DNA of 64,000 nt from Flavobacterium nitrogenifigens (GTDB lineage: Bacteria > Bacteroidota > Bacteroidia > Flavobacteriales > Flavobacteriaceae), in contig NZ_QJRI01000177.1 in the NCBI RefSeq assembly GCF_003254565.1, forward strand, positions 1-64,000, in the 5' to 3' direction. Shown here piece by piece: positions 42,996-52,074 of the stretch. Both the position numbers and the translations under genes were made by a program. A model generated the notes under the pieces. It was not told the DNA's origin. It searched no databases and was given only the letters and a program-made list of their open reading frames with translations. Position 1 is the first letter of the stretch. Each line of letters begins with the position of its first letter.

Positions 42996-44408
42996 ATGAA
43001 AATAGAACAAATTTACACCGGATGCCTTGCTCAAGGTGCATATTATATCACTTCAAATGGCGAAGCAGCCATTATTGATCCGCTTAGAGAAATTCAGCCT
43101 TATCTAGATCGTTTAGAACGTGATGGAGTGAAACTGAAATATATTTTTGAAACACATTTTCACGCCGATTTCGTTTCTGGCCACGTTGATTTGAGCAAAG
43201 AAACTGGAGCGCCAATCGTTTACGGACCAAATGCTGCCTGCGAATTTGACTGCATTTCTGCAAAAGACGGACAGGAATTTAAAATCGGAAAAGTAACTAT
43301 TAAAGTTCTGCACACTCCTGGCCACACTATGGAAAGTACAACTTTTTTACTTATCGATGAAAACGGAAAAGATCACGCTATTTTCTCTGGAGACACCTTA
43401 TTTATTGGAGATGTTGGACGTCCAGATTTAGCTCAAAAAGCAGCGGGAATGACACAAGACCAATTGGCTGGAATTTTATTTCATTCATTAAGAGATAAAA
43501 TCATGACTTTGGCCGATGACGTAATCGTTTATCCTGCTCATGGCGCTGGAAGCGCCTGCGGAAAAAACATGAGCAAAGAAACTGTTTCTACTATTGGGAA
43601 TCAAAAAGCAACCAATTATGCTTTGCGTGCTAATATGACCGAAGATGAATTCATTAAAGAAGTAACTGACGGTTTATTGCCTCCTCCTGCCTATTTCAGC
43701 ATGAACGTTGCAATGAACAAAGGTGGTTACGAAAGTTTTGAAACTGTTTTACACAACGGAATGAGAGCAATAAATGCAAAAGAATTTGAAGCCGTTGCTG
43801 AAGAAACTGGAGCTTTAATTCTAGATACAAGAAGTGCTGCCGATTTCAGTAAAGGGTTTATTCCCCAATCTATCAACATCGGAATTAATGGTGATTTTGC
43901 TCCGTGGGTTGGAACTTTAATTGCCGATGTAAAACAACCAATAGTATTGGTTACCGCGGCGGGAATGGAAGAAGAAACCGTAACTCGCTTAAGCCGTGTT
44001 GGTTTTGATACGATTATCGGACATTTGAAAGGTGGTTTCGAAGCTTGGCAAAATGCTGGTTTTGAAATTGATACTGTAAATAGAATCACTGCTGAACAAT
44101 TTTCAAATGAATTTAAATTTGGAGAAGACAAAGTGGTAGATATTCGTAAAGAAACAGAATACGCAGCAGAACATATAGATGACGCTTACAGCAAACCTTT
44201 GGCTTATATTAATGATTGGGTAAAAGATATTAATCCAAATGAACATTTCTATCTGCATTGTGCAGGCGGTTACAGAAGTATGATTGCAGCTTCTATCCTC
44301 CAAGCAAGGGGTTTCAGAAATTTCTCTGAGGTTGAAGGCGGTTTTGGAGCAATTTCAAAAACTAATGTTCCTAAATCAGATTTTGTTTGTCAAAGCAAAA
44401 CACTATAA
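42996..44408 (+). CDS. Metallo-beta-lactamase/rhodanese fusion (persulfide dioxygenase-like)
   Basis: 470 aa. The N-terminal MBL domain has ETHFHADFVSGH and HTPGHTMEST, with SGDTLFIGDVGRPD, matching the ETHE1/CstB/Blh group of non-heme iron persulfide dioxygenases. Two rhodanese domains follow. The first (about residues 270-365) has VTAAGME at the active-site loop and lacks the Cys; the second (about 385-465) has CAGGYRS with the Cys. Acts on glutathione-type or low-molecular-weight persulfide and thiosulfate. It leads a run that continues with two YeeE-type proteins. Confidence 0.93.
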   Translation: MKIEQIYTGCLAQGAYYITSNGEAAIIDPLREIQPYLDRLERDGVKLKYIFETHFHADFVSGHVDLSKETGAPIVYGPNAACEFDCISAKDGQEFKIGKVTIKVLHTPGHTMESTTFLLIDENGKDHAIFSGDTLFIGDVGRPDLAQKAAGMTQDQLAGILFHSLRDKIMTLADDVIVYPAHGAGSACGKNMSKETVSTIGNQKATNYALRANMTEDEFIKEVTDGLLPPPAYFSMNVAMNKGGYESFETVLHNGMRAINAKEFEAVAEETGALILDTRSAADFSKGFIPQSINIGINGDFAPWVGTLIADVKQPIVLVTAAGMEEETVTRLSRVGFDTIIGHLKGGFEAWQNAGFEIDTVNRITAEQFSNEFKFGEDKVVDIRKETEYAAEHIDDAYSKPLAYINDWVKDINPNEHFYLHCAGGYRSMIAASILQARGFRNFSEVEGGFGAISKTNVPKSDFVCQSKTL

Positions 44409-44417
44409 AGTGTAATT

Positions 44418-44527
44418 TTATCACCATTAAGACATTAAGTTAATTAAGTTTTTGAGCTTAATGAAACTTTTCAAAGGAAGCTAAGAAAATTAAGCATTCC
44501 AACTTAATTAACTTAATGTCTTAATGG
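44418..44527. repeat. Inverted repeat (ACCATTAAGACATTAAG family)
   Basis: ACCATTAAGACATTAAG with a TTAATTAAG extension pairs with CTTAATTAA...CTTAATGTCTTAATGG over about 110 bp, between the MBL-rhodanese and YeeE genes. AT-rich stem; effect on transcription unknown. Confidence 0.75.
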
Positions 44528-44559
44528 TTAAAAATAAAAAAACTAAATTTTAAAAGTAA

Positions 44560-45129
44560 ATGAGTCTATTAGAAATCATAAAAGAACCTTGGCCTTGGTA
44601 CGTTGCAGGCCCTTTGATTGGATTAACAGTTCCAATTTTATTAATTATCGGAAACAAATCTTTCGGGATTAGTTCTTCACTTCGCCATATTTGTGCGGCT
44701 TGTGTTCCAGCGAATATTTCGTTTTTTAAATACGACTGGAAAAAAGAAAGCTGGAATTTATTCTTTGTTTTAGGGATATTTTTAGGCGGTTTTATCACTG
44801 CTCATTTTTTATCGAATCCAAATCCTGTAGAGATTGCTCCTGAATTATCAGAGAAATTAGCCACTTACGGAATCACAGATCATAGTGGTTTAGTTCCTGC
44901 ACAATTATTTTCTTGGGAAAGTTTATTAACGCTTCGCGGATTTATTATGATTGTAGTGGGCGGATTCTTAGTAGGTTTTGGAACTCGTTACGCTGGCGGA
45001 TGCACAAGCGGACACGCGATTATGGGATTATCAAACTTACAATGGCCATCTTTGGTAGCTACTATCTGTTTTATGATTGGTGGTTTTGTAATGGCACTTT
45101 TGATTTTACCTTATATTCTTTCACTTTAA
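44560..45129 (+). CDS. YeeE/YedE-type sulfur transporter subunit
   Basis: 189 aa with about five membrane helices. The hallmark motif FGTRYAGGCTSGHAIMG carries the conserved Cys of YeeE thiosulfate transporters. Full-length YeeE proteins combine two such halves; here the second half is a separate gene 10 nt downstream. Predicted to import thiosulfate or persulfide-type sulfur to the MBL-rhodanese protein. Confidence 0.9.
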   Translation: MSLLEIIKEPWPWYVAGPLIGLTVPILLIIGNKSFGISSSLRHICAACVPANISFFKYDWKKESWNLFFVLGIFLGGFITAHFLSNPNPVEIAPELSEKLATYGITDHSGLVPAQLFSWESLLTLRGFIMIVVGGFLVGFGTRYAGGCTSGHAIMGLSNLQWPSLVATICFMIGGFVMALLILPYILSL

Positions 45130-45139
45130 AATTTCAAAA

Positions 45140-45616
45140 ATGAATTTAGAAAATAAAAATATAGACGGCGAAGGAATCAATGCAAGCCAGAAAAAAGAAA
45201 CTGCATTAGGAAACTTAAAATATTTAATCGTTGGAATCTTTTTCGGAATTGTATTCGTAAAAGCTGAAATCATCAGTTGGTTTCGTATTCAGGAAATGTT
45301 CAATCTAGAATCATTTCACATGTATGGCGTAATTGGATGCGCTGTCGTAGTTGGATTAATATCGGTACAATTGATTAAAAAATTCAACATCAAAACTCTT
45401 GATGGAGAAAAAATTGAAATCCAACCAAAGACTTTTAATAAAGGACAAATCTACGGCGGATTGTTATTCGGTTTCGGATGGGCAATTACTGGAGCTTGTC
45501 CAGGTCCGCTTTTTGCTCAAATTGGTACAGGAGCTACAGTAATTGTAGTTACCTTGGTTAGTGCAATTGCTGGAACTTGGGTTTATGGTTTGCTTAAAGA
45601 CAAACTGCCTCATTAA
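45140..45616 (+). CDS. DUF6691 / YeeE second-half sulfur transporter subunit
   Basis: 158 aa, about four membrane helices. The motif FGWAITGACPGPLFAQIG carries the second conserved Cys of the YeeE/YedE family. The gene pair (10-nt gap) reconstitutes a complete transporter. Downstream of the MBL-rhodanese gene it completes a sulfur acquisition/detoxification unit. Confidence 0.9.
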   Translation: MNLENKNIDGEGINASQKKETALGNLKYLIVGIFFGIVFVKAEIISWFRIQEMFNLESFHMYGVIGCAVVVGLISVQLIKKFNIKTLDGEKIEIQPKTFNKGQIYGGLLFGFGWAITGACPGPLFAQIGTGATVIVVTLVSAIAGTWVYGLLKDKLPH

Positions 45617-45639
45617 TTCTTAATAAAGTAAATCCAAAA

Positions 45640-46158
45640 ATGAATTCTACAGAACAGTTAGTATTACGAAAAGCAGTTCTTTCTGAAATACCGGTAATTT
45701 GGGAAATATTGCAAGATGCAATTGAACAAAGACGATTAGACGGAAGTACGCAGTGGCAAGATGGTTATCCGAACGAACTTTCTATTAAAAATGATATCGA
45801 AAATGGTAATGGCTATGTACTAACAGAAAACGAATCTATTTTGTGTTATGCTGCTATTATGTTCGACAAAGATCCTGCTTACGAAAACATCGAAGGCAAA
45901 TGGCTAACTGATGGCGATTATACTGTTGTACACCGCGTCGCAGTTTCAAAACTAGCAAAAGGAAAAGGAATTGCAACAAAACTATTTGAAAAGATTGAAA
46001 TTTTATCTGTTGAAAACAAAATATACAGCATAAAAGTTGACACTAATTTTGACAATGTTCCAATGCTTAAAATTTTAGATAAGCTAAAATATACGTATTG
46101 TGGCGAAGTCTATTTAAGAGGCTCTGCAAGAAAAGCATTTGAAAAACGACTGTTATAA
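45640..46158 (+). CDS. GNAT-family N-acetyltransferase
   Basis: 172 aa. GNAT fold with acetyl-CoA motif VSKLAKGKGIATKLFEKIE and the N-terminal LRKAVLSEIPVIWEILQDAIEQRR helix. The start is 24 nt after the sulfur-transporter gene, so it may share the transcript, but no sulfur role follows from that. Ends at a terminator. Confidence 0.88.
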   Translation: MNSTEQLVLRKAVLSEIPVIWEILQDAIEQRRLDGSTQWQDGYPNELSIKNDIENGNGYVLTENESILCYAAIMFDKDPAYENIEGKWLTDGDYTVVHRVAVSKLAKGKGIATKLFEKIEILSVENKIYSIKVDTNFDNVPMLKILDKLKYTYCGEVYLRGSARKAFEKRLL

Positions 46159-46180
46159 ATATATAATCCGTAAATTGATA

Positions 46181-46210
46181 ACCCGACATTTTAAAAATTT
46201 GTCGGGTTTT
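46181..46210 (+). terminator. Intrinsic terminator of the YeeE-GNAT run
   Basis: ACCCGACA, loop, TGTCGGGTTTT; 22 nt after the GNAT stop. Confidence 0.8.
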
Positions 46211-46228
46211 GCTTTTTAAGAAGCAATT

Positions 46229-46860
46229 CATTCCGTAGGAATGTCTCATCGGTAGAATTGAATTCGGATTCCATTGATACGTCCCGCAGAAACGTTTGAG
46301 CAATAGACCTAGATATCATTTACAAAAAACAGGTGTCCCTACAGGACACAATACTGAACAATATTTTTTTCTACCGATCAGATATTCCCATGGAATATTT
46401 CTAAGTTGGTTAAACCCGACAGGTTTTTAAAACCTGTCGGGTTTGTATTCTAATGACCTATTCATTCCATAGGAATGTCTCATCGGTAGAATTGAATTTG
46501 GATTCCTTTTTTACGTTCCGTAGGAACGTTTGATTGATTTACAAATACATTATAAATAGCTGTCCCCACAGGACACAATACAAAACGATATTTTTTTCTA
46601 CCGATCAGATATTCCCAGGGAATATTTCTAAGTTGGTTAAACCCGACAGGTTTTAAAAACCTGTCGGATTTGTATTCTAATGACCTATTCATTCCATCGG
46701 AATGTCTCATCGGTAGAATTGAATTTGGATTCCTTTTTTACGTTCCGTAGGAACGTTTGATTGATTTACAAATACATTATAAATAGCTGTCCCTACAGGA
46801 CACAATACAAAACGATATTTTTTTCTACCGATCAGATATTCCTACGGAATATTTCTTCAT
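46229..46860. repeat. REP-like array: three tandem units of about 227-234 bp
   Basis: Units begin at 46229, 46463 and 46690 (periods 234 and 227). Each holds up to five short dyads: CATTCC/GGAATG, CGTTCCGTAGGAACG, GTCCC/GGGAC types, AACCCGACAGG/CCTGTCGGGTT and AATATTCC/GGAATATT, with TTCTACCGAT boxes in both orientations. Loops vary (GTA, ATA, ATC; CAT, CAG, TAC) while the stems are kept. Shares modules with 1-395. Confidence 0.85.
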
Positions 46861-46881
46861 CAATTTTTAATTTCATTTCGT

Positions 46882-46889
46882 TAAGTTTG
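46882..46889 (+). promoter_or_regulatory. -7 promoter box of glpD
   Basis: TAAGTTTG, followed by C, exact consensus, 27 nt before the ATG at 46917 and directly after the REP-like array. Confidence 0.55.
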
Positions 46890-46916
46890 CTTTAAACAAA
46901 AAGTCCCATAAAAAAC

Positions 46917-48494
46917 ATGAATCGTTCAGAGCAGTTACTAAAACTACAAAATACAGAAAATTGGGACGTAATAATTATTGGCGGAGGAGCAAGCGGACTT
47001 GGAACTGCAATTGATGCGGCGAGCCGAGGTTATAAAACCATTTTATTTGAAGCCGTAGATTTTGCAAAAGGAACTTCAAGCCGAAGCACCAAATTGGTTC
47101 ATGGCGGTGTGCGGTATTTGGCACAGGGAGATGTGCATTTAGTTCGAGAAGCATTAAAAGAACGAGGACTATTAGCACAAAACGCGGCTCATTTAGTCAA
47201 AAACCAATCGTTTATAATTCCGAATTATCATTTGCTGAGTGGTTATTTTTATACGATCGGGTTAAAAATATATGATTTATTATCAGGCTTTTTAAGTTTA
47301 GGAAGTTCTAGATATCTTTCAAAAAAGAAAACTATCGAAATGCTTCCTAACGTTGAGGAAAAAGGTTTGGTCAATGGCGTTATTTATCATGACGGTCAAT
47401 TTGATGATTCTCGCCTAGCCATTAATCTTGCTCAAACCGCTGTAGAAAATGGAGCTTGTCTTTTAAATTACATAAAGGTTACCAATTTATTGAAAGACGA
47501 CAAAAACCAAATTATTGGCGTTCAGGTTGAAGATCAAGAAAGCGGAATTAAATATGATATAAAAGGTTCTGTCGTTATAAATGCAACAGGAGTTTTTACA
47601 AACGCCATCATGAAATTAAATGATAAAGTCTATAAAAAATATATTGTTCCAAGTCAGGGAATTCATTTGGTTCTAGACAAATCTTTTCTTCCAGGCGAAA
47701 ATGCTTTAATGATTCCGAAAACAAAAGACGGAAGAGTTTTATTTGCTGTTCCGTGGCATAACCGAATTGTAGTTGGAACAACTGATACTTTAATTAAAAA
47801 GCAAAGTTTAGAACCTATTGCTTTAGAAAGCGAAATTCAATTTGTTTTGGAAACTGCGCAAAGATTCTTGGCAAAAAAGCCCGAAAGAAAAGATGTATTA
47901 TCTGTTTTTGCAGGATTGCGTCCGTTGGCAGCGCCAAAAGAAGAAGGCAAAAGCACCAAAGAAGTTTCTAGAAGCCATAAAATTATAGTTTCAGAAACGG
48001 GTCTAATTACCATTACTGGAGGAAAATGGACAACATACAGAAAAATTGCTGAGGATATTATTGATAAAGCTATCAAAACTGGCAAATTGCAACCAAAAGA
48101 ATGCAATACAGAACATCTTTCTATTCATGGAAACCAACCTACTAATTCAGCAGACAGAGAAAATCACCTCTATATATATGGTACTGATATTCCAAAAATA
48201 ATAGAATTACAAGAAAGCGAGCCTGAGCTGAAAGAAAAACTGCATCCTAATCACGAATTTACAATGGCAGAAGTGGTTTGGGCAATTCGTTACGAAATGG
48301 CACGAACTGTAGATGATATTTTAGCCAGAAGAGTTCGTTTATTATTCTTAGATGCCAGAGCTGCAATTGAAGTTTCGGAGAAAACAGCAAGAGTAATTGC
48401 CAACGAATTGGGGCATGATGAAGCTTGGATAAACTCAGAAATTGCCAATTTTAAGCAAATTGCAAAAGGTTTTCTACTGTCTGAATTCCGATAA
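46917..48494 (+). CDS. glpD: FAD-dependent glycerol-3-phosphate dehydrogenase
   Basis: 525 aa. N-terminal FAD site IIIGGGASGLGTAIDAASRGYKT, then the family signature KGTSSRSTKLVHGGVRYL; the substrate region GGKWTTYRKIAED and the C-terminal DAO_C domain (FTMAEVVWAIRYEMARTVDDILARRVR) are intact. Oxidises glycerol-3-phosphate to dihydroxyacetone phosphate at the inner membrane, passing electrons to quinone. No glpK or glpF is adjacent. Monocistronic. Confidence 0.95.
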   Translation: MNRSEQLLKLQNTENWDVIIIGGGASGLGTAIDAASRGYKTILFEAVDFAKGTSSRSTKLVHGGVRYLAQGDVHLVREALKERGLLAQNAAHLVKNQSFIIPNYHLLSGYFYTIGLKIYDLLSGFLSLGSSRYLSKKKTIEMLPNVEEKGLVNGVIYHDGQFDDSRLAINLAQTAVENGACLLNYIKVTNLLKDDKNQIIGVQVEDQESGIKYDIKGSVVINATGVFTNAIMKLNDKVYKKYIVPSQGIHLVLDKSFLPGENALMIPKTKDGRVLFAVPWHNRIVVGTTDTLIKKQSLEPIALESEIQFVLETAQRFLAKKPERKDVLSVFAGLRPLAAPKEEGKSTKEVSRSHKIIVSETGLITITGGKWTTYRKIAEDIIDKAIKTGKLQPKECNTEHLSIHGNQPTNSADRENHLYIYGTDIPKIIELQESEPELKEKLHPNHEFTMAEVVWAIRYEMARTVDDILARRVRLLFLDARAAIEVSEKTARVIANELGHDEAWINSEIANFKQIAKGFLLSEFR

Positions 48495-48724
48495 ATCGTA
48501 AAAATAGCTGATTATGAGAATCTTTTAGCTTAAAGTTACCTTACAAAAAATCAATTGCTAAATATTTTAAAATTAAAAATCGTCTTGATATTAAAAAATT
48601 ATTAATTAACAACATATCAGTACGTTACATAAAAAATTATTTTAATTTTATTCTCTAAAAAACGATTCTTTTAGTTCTTGCAGAACAAGCATTTGTATAT
48701 ATTAACAAAAAATTAACACAACAC

Positions 48725-48766
48725 TTGTATATACAACTATTAAAAGTTATACATTTGTATATACAA
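48725..48766. promoter_or_regulatory. Twin MarR operators overlapping the promoter
   Basis: The perfect 12-bp palindrome TTGTATATACAA occurs at 48725-48736 and 48755-48766, with a third imperfect copy near 48693-48708. The -7 box TACATTTG (48750-48757) runs into the second, and the -33 TTG (48725-48727) is the start of the first, with 22 bp between. Binding would block RNA polymerase directly. Confidence 0.75.
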
Positions 48767-48783
48767 ATTATACACTTACGACT

Positions 48784-49242
48784 ATGACAATTGAAGAGGT
48801 TATTAAGAGTACGGTTAAGATGGATAATGCGAAAAAAGTTATTCTGAATATCATGTACACGCAAAATGTGATTCAGGATCATTTCAACGAGTTGATCAAA
48901 CCGTATGATTTATCTGGAGAACAGTACAATGTGTTGCGTATATTAAGAGGACAAAAAGGAAAGCCTGCTAATATGTGCGTGATACAAGAGCGAATGCTTG
49001 CTAAAACAAGCAACACAACACGTTTGGTAGACAAATTATTATTGAAAGATTTTGTTACACGGAATGTCTGTCCGAATAATCGAAGAAAAATTGAAGTTTC
49101 GATTACACAAAAAGGATTAGACGTTTTAAAAGAATTAGATCCGAAAGTAGATGAACACGAACAAACGTTTGCAAACAATTTAAAACCAGAAGAATTAGTT
49201 TTCTTAAACCAACTATTAGAAAAATATAGAACCAACAAATAA
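48784..49242 (+). CDS. MarR-family transcriptional regulator
   Basis: 152 aa winged-HTH repressor. Wing and recognition helix: NMCVIQERMLAKTSNTTRLVDKLLLKDFVTRNVCPNNRRKIEVSITQKG. Two cysteines near the DNA-binding region could give redox control as in OhrR/HypR-type members, unproven here. It is first in an operon with an NAD(P)H-dependent nitroreductase (14-nt gap) and a YceI protein. The palindromes covering the promoter imply autorepression. Confidence 0.9.
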   Translation: MTIEEVIKSTVKMDNAKKVILNIMYTQNVIQDHFNELIKPYDLSGEQYNVLRILRGQKGKPANMCVIQERMLAKTSNTTRLVDKLLLKDFVTRNVCPNNRRKIEVSITQKGLDVLKELDPKVDEHEQTFANNLKPEELVFLNQLLEKYRTNK

Positions 49243-49255
49243 AATAATAAAAACT

Positions 49256-49888
49256 ATGAGCAATTTTTTAGCAAATCAAAATTGGCGATACGCAACTAAA
49301 CAGTTTGATGCATCAAAAAAGATATCAGATGCTGATTTCAATACACTAAAAGAAGCAGTTAGATTAAGTGCTTCTTCATACGGATTACAACCTTATAAAG
49401 TAGTTATTGTTGAAAATCCAGAATTAAGAGAAAAATTAAAAGGTGCAGCTTGGGGACAAACTCAAATTACAGACGCTTCTCACCTATTCATTTTTGCAAA
49501 CGACTTAAGCCTTGATGCAGGTTCTGTTGACAAATATATCAGCAACATCAGCGAAGTAAGAGGTGTTCCAGTTGATGCTTTAGGCGGATTCAGTGATATG
49601 ATGAAAAATGTAATTTCAAATTTATCTGAAGATGCAAAACACATCTGGACTGCAAAACAGACTTACTTAGCTTTAGGAAACTTATTAAATGCAGCGGCTG
49701 AATTAAAAATTGACGCAACTCCTATGGAAGGTTTTAATGCTGCTCAATTTAATGAAATATTAGGTTTCGATAAATTAGGTTTAAACGCTTCAGTTATTGC
49801 AACTGTAGGTTACAGACATGATGACGACAAATCTCAACACCAGAAAAAAGTTAGAAAATCACACGAGGAATTATTTATCACACTATAA
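49256..49888 (+). CDS. NAD(P)H-dependent nitroreductase-family oxidoreductase
   Basis: 210 aa, nitroreductase fold binding FMN. The N-terminal RYATKQFDASKKISDADF and SASSYGLQPYKVVIV segments match the NfsB-like group; C-terminal GYRHDDDKSQHQKKVRK also fits. Reduces quinones, nitroaromatics or flavins with NAD(P)H. Co-transcribed with the MarR regulator, which likely responds to electrophiles or oxidants acted on by this enzyme (inference). Confidence 0.9.
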   Translation: MSNFLANQNWRYATKQFDASKKISDADFNTLKEAVRLSASSYGLQPYKVVIVENPELREKLKGAAWGQTQITDASHLFIFANDLSLDAGSVDKYISNISEVRGVPVDALGGFSDMMKNVISNLSEDAKHIWTAKQTYLALGNLLNAAAELKIDATPMEGFNAAQFNEILGFDKLGLNASVIATVGYRHDDDKSQHQKKVRKSHEELFITL

Positions 49889-49925
49889 TTATTTATTAAT
49901 CAAATTCAAATTTAATTTTAAAAAC

Positions 49926-50492
49926 ATGAAAAATTTAAAAACTATTGCAATAGCATTATTCGTAGCAGCAGCTGGAATCTCAGTAAACGCTCAAACTAAA
50001 AAAATCGACGTAAAAGCATCTACTATTAAATGGGTAGGTAAAAAAGTAACTGGAGAGCACTCTGGAACTGTAAACTTCAAAGAAGGAGCTGTTATTTTCA
50101 AAGGAAAAAAATTAGCTGGTGGTAACTTTACAGTTGACATGACTTCATTAACTTCTACAGATTTAACTGGAGAATACCAAGGAAAATTAAACGGTCACTT
50201 AAAAGCTGACGATTTCTTCGGAACTGACAAATTCCCAACTTCAAAATTAGTTTTCAAAACTATCGGTGCAAAATCTGCTGACGTTTACACTGTAACTGCA
50301 GACTTAACTATCAAAGGAATCACTAAACCAGTAACTTTTGATATCACTGTAAAAGGAAACACTGCTACAACTGCTTTCAAAGTTGACAGAACTAAATACG
50401 ATATTAAATACGGTTCAGGTAGCTTCTTCGACGGTTTAGGAGATAAAACTATCAACGACGAATTTGAATTGGCTGTAGCTTTAAAATTCTAA
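49926..50492 (+). CDS. YceI-family periplasmic isoprenoid-binding-like protein
   Basis: 188 aa from the ATG at 49926; a longer in-frame start lies inside the preceding gene. Signal peptide (IALFVAAAGISVNAQ), then the YceI lipocalin-like barrel with IDVKASTIKWVGKKVTGEHSGTVNF and DRTKYDIKYGSGSFFDGLGDKTIND. Family members bind polyisoprenoids such as quinones. Third gene of the MarR operon, 37 nt after the reductase, fitting a quinone-related stress response. Strong terminator follows. Confidence 0.92.
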   Translation: MKNLKTIAIALFVAAAGISVNAQTKKIDVKASTIKWVGKKVTGEHSGTVNFKEGAVIFKGKKLAGGNFTVDMTSLTSTDLTGEYQGKLNGHLKADDFFGTDKFPTSKLVFKTIGAKSADVYTVTADLTIKGITKPVTFDITVKGNTATTAFKVDRTKYDIKYGSGSFFDGLGDKTINDEFELAVALKF

Positions 50493-50521
50493 TATTTCAA
50501 GCTTACTAATTCAGAAATATA

Positions 50522-50563
50522 ATAAGCCCCAACAGTTTAAAACTGTTGGGGCTTATTTTTTTT
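50522..50563 (+). terminator. Intrinsic terminator of the MarR operon
   Basis: AAGCCCCAACAGTTT pairs with AAACTGTTGGGGCTT, then a run of T. Perfect stem. Confidence 0.95.
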
Positions 50564-50696
50564 AACTTTTCAAAAACTTAACGTTCTTAATAATATAGTA
50601 ACTCTTTCGTAATAAGTATCAGGACTTTGATTAACATACGGCTTCTATTTTTGGGACAATTAAAAAAATCAAAAACTAGAAATTAAAATCATAGTT

Positions 50697-51977
50697 ATGA
50701 AAACAAAACTACATATTGTATGTATACTCTTCATTATCAGCTTTTTCGCACAAGCTCAACAACTGCCTAAAGGAATCACTGGCACTTCAAACTGGATGAC
50801 CAACTGGACGAGCTTTAGACCGGCTGCTAATGACTACGGTGAAGCTACTAATATAATTGCAGGAACAATTGACAAAGACACTCGATTAGTAAAACGTAAT
50901 ATTTATCATTTAGTTGGTGTTGTGTATGTTACAAACAATGCAACTTTAACTATTGAGCCTGGAACTGTTATTCGTGGCGACGATAAGACATGCGGAACTT
51001 TAGTAATTACAAATGGCGCAAAAATTATGGCTGAAGGACTAGAAACTGATCCAATTGTTTTTACATCTGAAAATGAAATAAATAACAGAAAACCTGGCGA
51101 CTGGGGCGGAATTATTATTTTAGGAAAAGCTCCTATAAATTCTCTAGGAGGAATTCACACTTTACCTTTTGATTTAGATCCAACTTTAAATCATTACGGA
51201 GGCCAAGATCCAGAAGATAATTCAGGAATCATGAAATATGTGAGAATCGAATATGCTGGAAGAAAATTAAGTGCTTCTAAAGAATTAAACGGTCTTTCTC
51301 TTGCTGGTGTTGGAAGAAAAACAACGGTTAGCCACGTTCAAATCAGTTATTCAAATGATGATTCTTTTGAATGTTATGGTGGAGATTTGAATCTGAACAA
51401 TTTAGTTTCATACAGAACAACTGATGATGATTTTGATTTTACGCAAGGTGCTCAAATTAATATCTCTAACAGTATTGCAATTCGTCATCCGTTTTCTTCA
51501 GATATTTCAGGTTCAAGATGTTTTGAAGTAGATTCATATGAAAAAGTTGGCACAACAGATATGACCAAAAAAATGACCAAAATAAATGCAAGCAACATCA
51601 CATTAGTTAATTTAGAAGAAAACAATCAAGGTTTGGTTAGAGAATCTGCTTACATTAAAGAAAATACATTCTTCAACTTAACCAATAGTGTGGTTTCTGG
51701 GTTTGCCCCTTTCATTTTATTGGAAGGAAATATCGGAAACGGTGAAGCCAATCTATCAAAAATCACTTTTAAAAACGTTGTGGCAAATAATTGCCAAGGT
51801 GAAATTGAAAGCGAATCTGGAAGCAATATTCCAGGTATAAAAAGCTATTATGGCAACTCAGCTTTTGGAATAGAATACACAAAAATGAAACTTAACGAGC
51901 TGTTTGCGCTTCCAAACATCAAAGGAAACCCAGATTTTAGATTAAATGTAAACAACACGATAGCAAGTGGAAATTAA
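50697..51977 (+). CDS. Secreted right-handed beta-helix protein
   Basis: 426 aa. Signal peptide (FIISFFAQAQ), then repeats typical of right-handed beta-helices (VVYVTNNATLTIEPGTVIRGDD, GTLVITNGAKIMAEGLETDPIVFTS, GDWGGIIILGKAPINS). Large homologues in Bacteroidota are surface or secreted proteins; this one is short and lacks an obvious type IX secretion C-terminal domain. Function is unknown; an adhesin or polysaccharide-binding role is possible. Monocistronic, unrelated in sequence to the trp genes that follow. Confidence 0.75.
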   Translation: MKTKLHIVCILFIISFFAQAQQLPKGITGTSNWMTNWTSFRPAANDYGEATNIIAGTIDKDTRLVKRNIYHLVGVVYVTNNATLTIEPGTVIRGDDKTCGTLVITNGAKIMAEGLETDPIVFTSENEINNRKPGDWGGIIILGKAPINSLGGIHTLPFDLDPTLNHYGGQDPEDNSGIMKYVRIEYAGRKLSASKELNGLSLAGVGRKTTVSHVQISYSNDDSFECYGGDLNLNNLVSYRTTDDDFDFTQGAQINISNSIAIRHPFSSDISGSRCFEVDSYEKVGTTDMTKKMTKINASNITLVNLEENNQGLVRESAYIKENTFFNLTNSVVSGFAPFILLEGNIGNGEANLSKITFKNVVANNCQGEIESESGSNIPGIKSYYGNSAFGIEYTKMKLNELFALPNIKGNPDFRLNVNNTIASGN

Positions 51978-52074
51978 GGAGTTACAGAAGCATTCCAAAT
52001 CAAAATTTAACAAATTTCATAAATTAGAAAAGATTTTTTTCAAATTTTATATACTTTAATTAAAATTACATTTA

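Noticed and set aside
43113..43325. Minus-strand frames inside the MBL-rhodanese gene
   Set aside because: They are antisense shadows of a well-conserved gene.
46229..46860. Possible CRISPR array because of regularly recurring palindromes
   Set aside because: The repeat unit is about 227 bp and composite, spacers are not uniform or unique, and no cas gene is nearby; REP-like elements explain it better.
50697..51977. Type IX secretion cargo
   Set aside because: Although beta-helix proteins of this kind are often T9SS cargo, no C-terminal sorting domain is seen at the end of the 426-aa frame.
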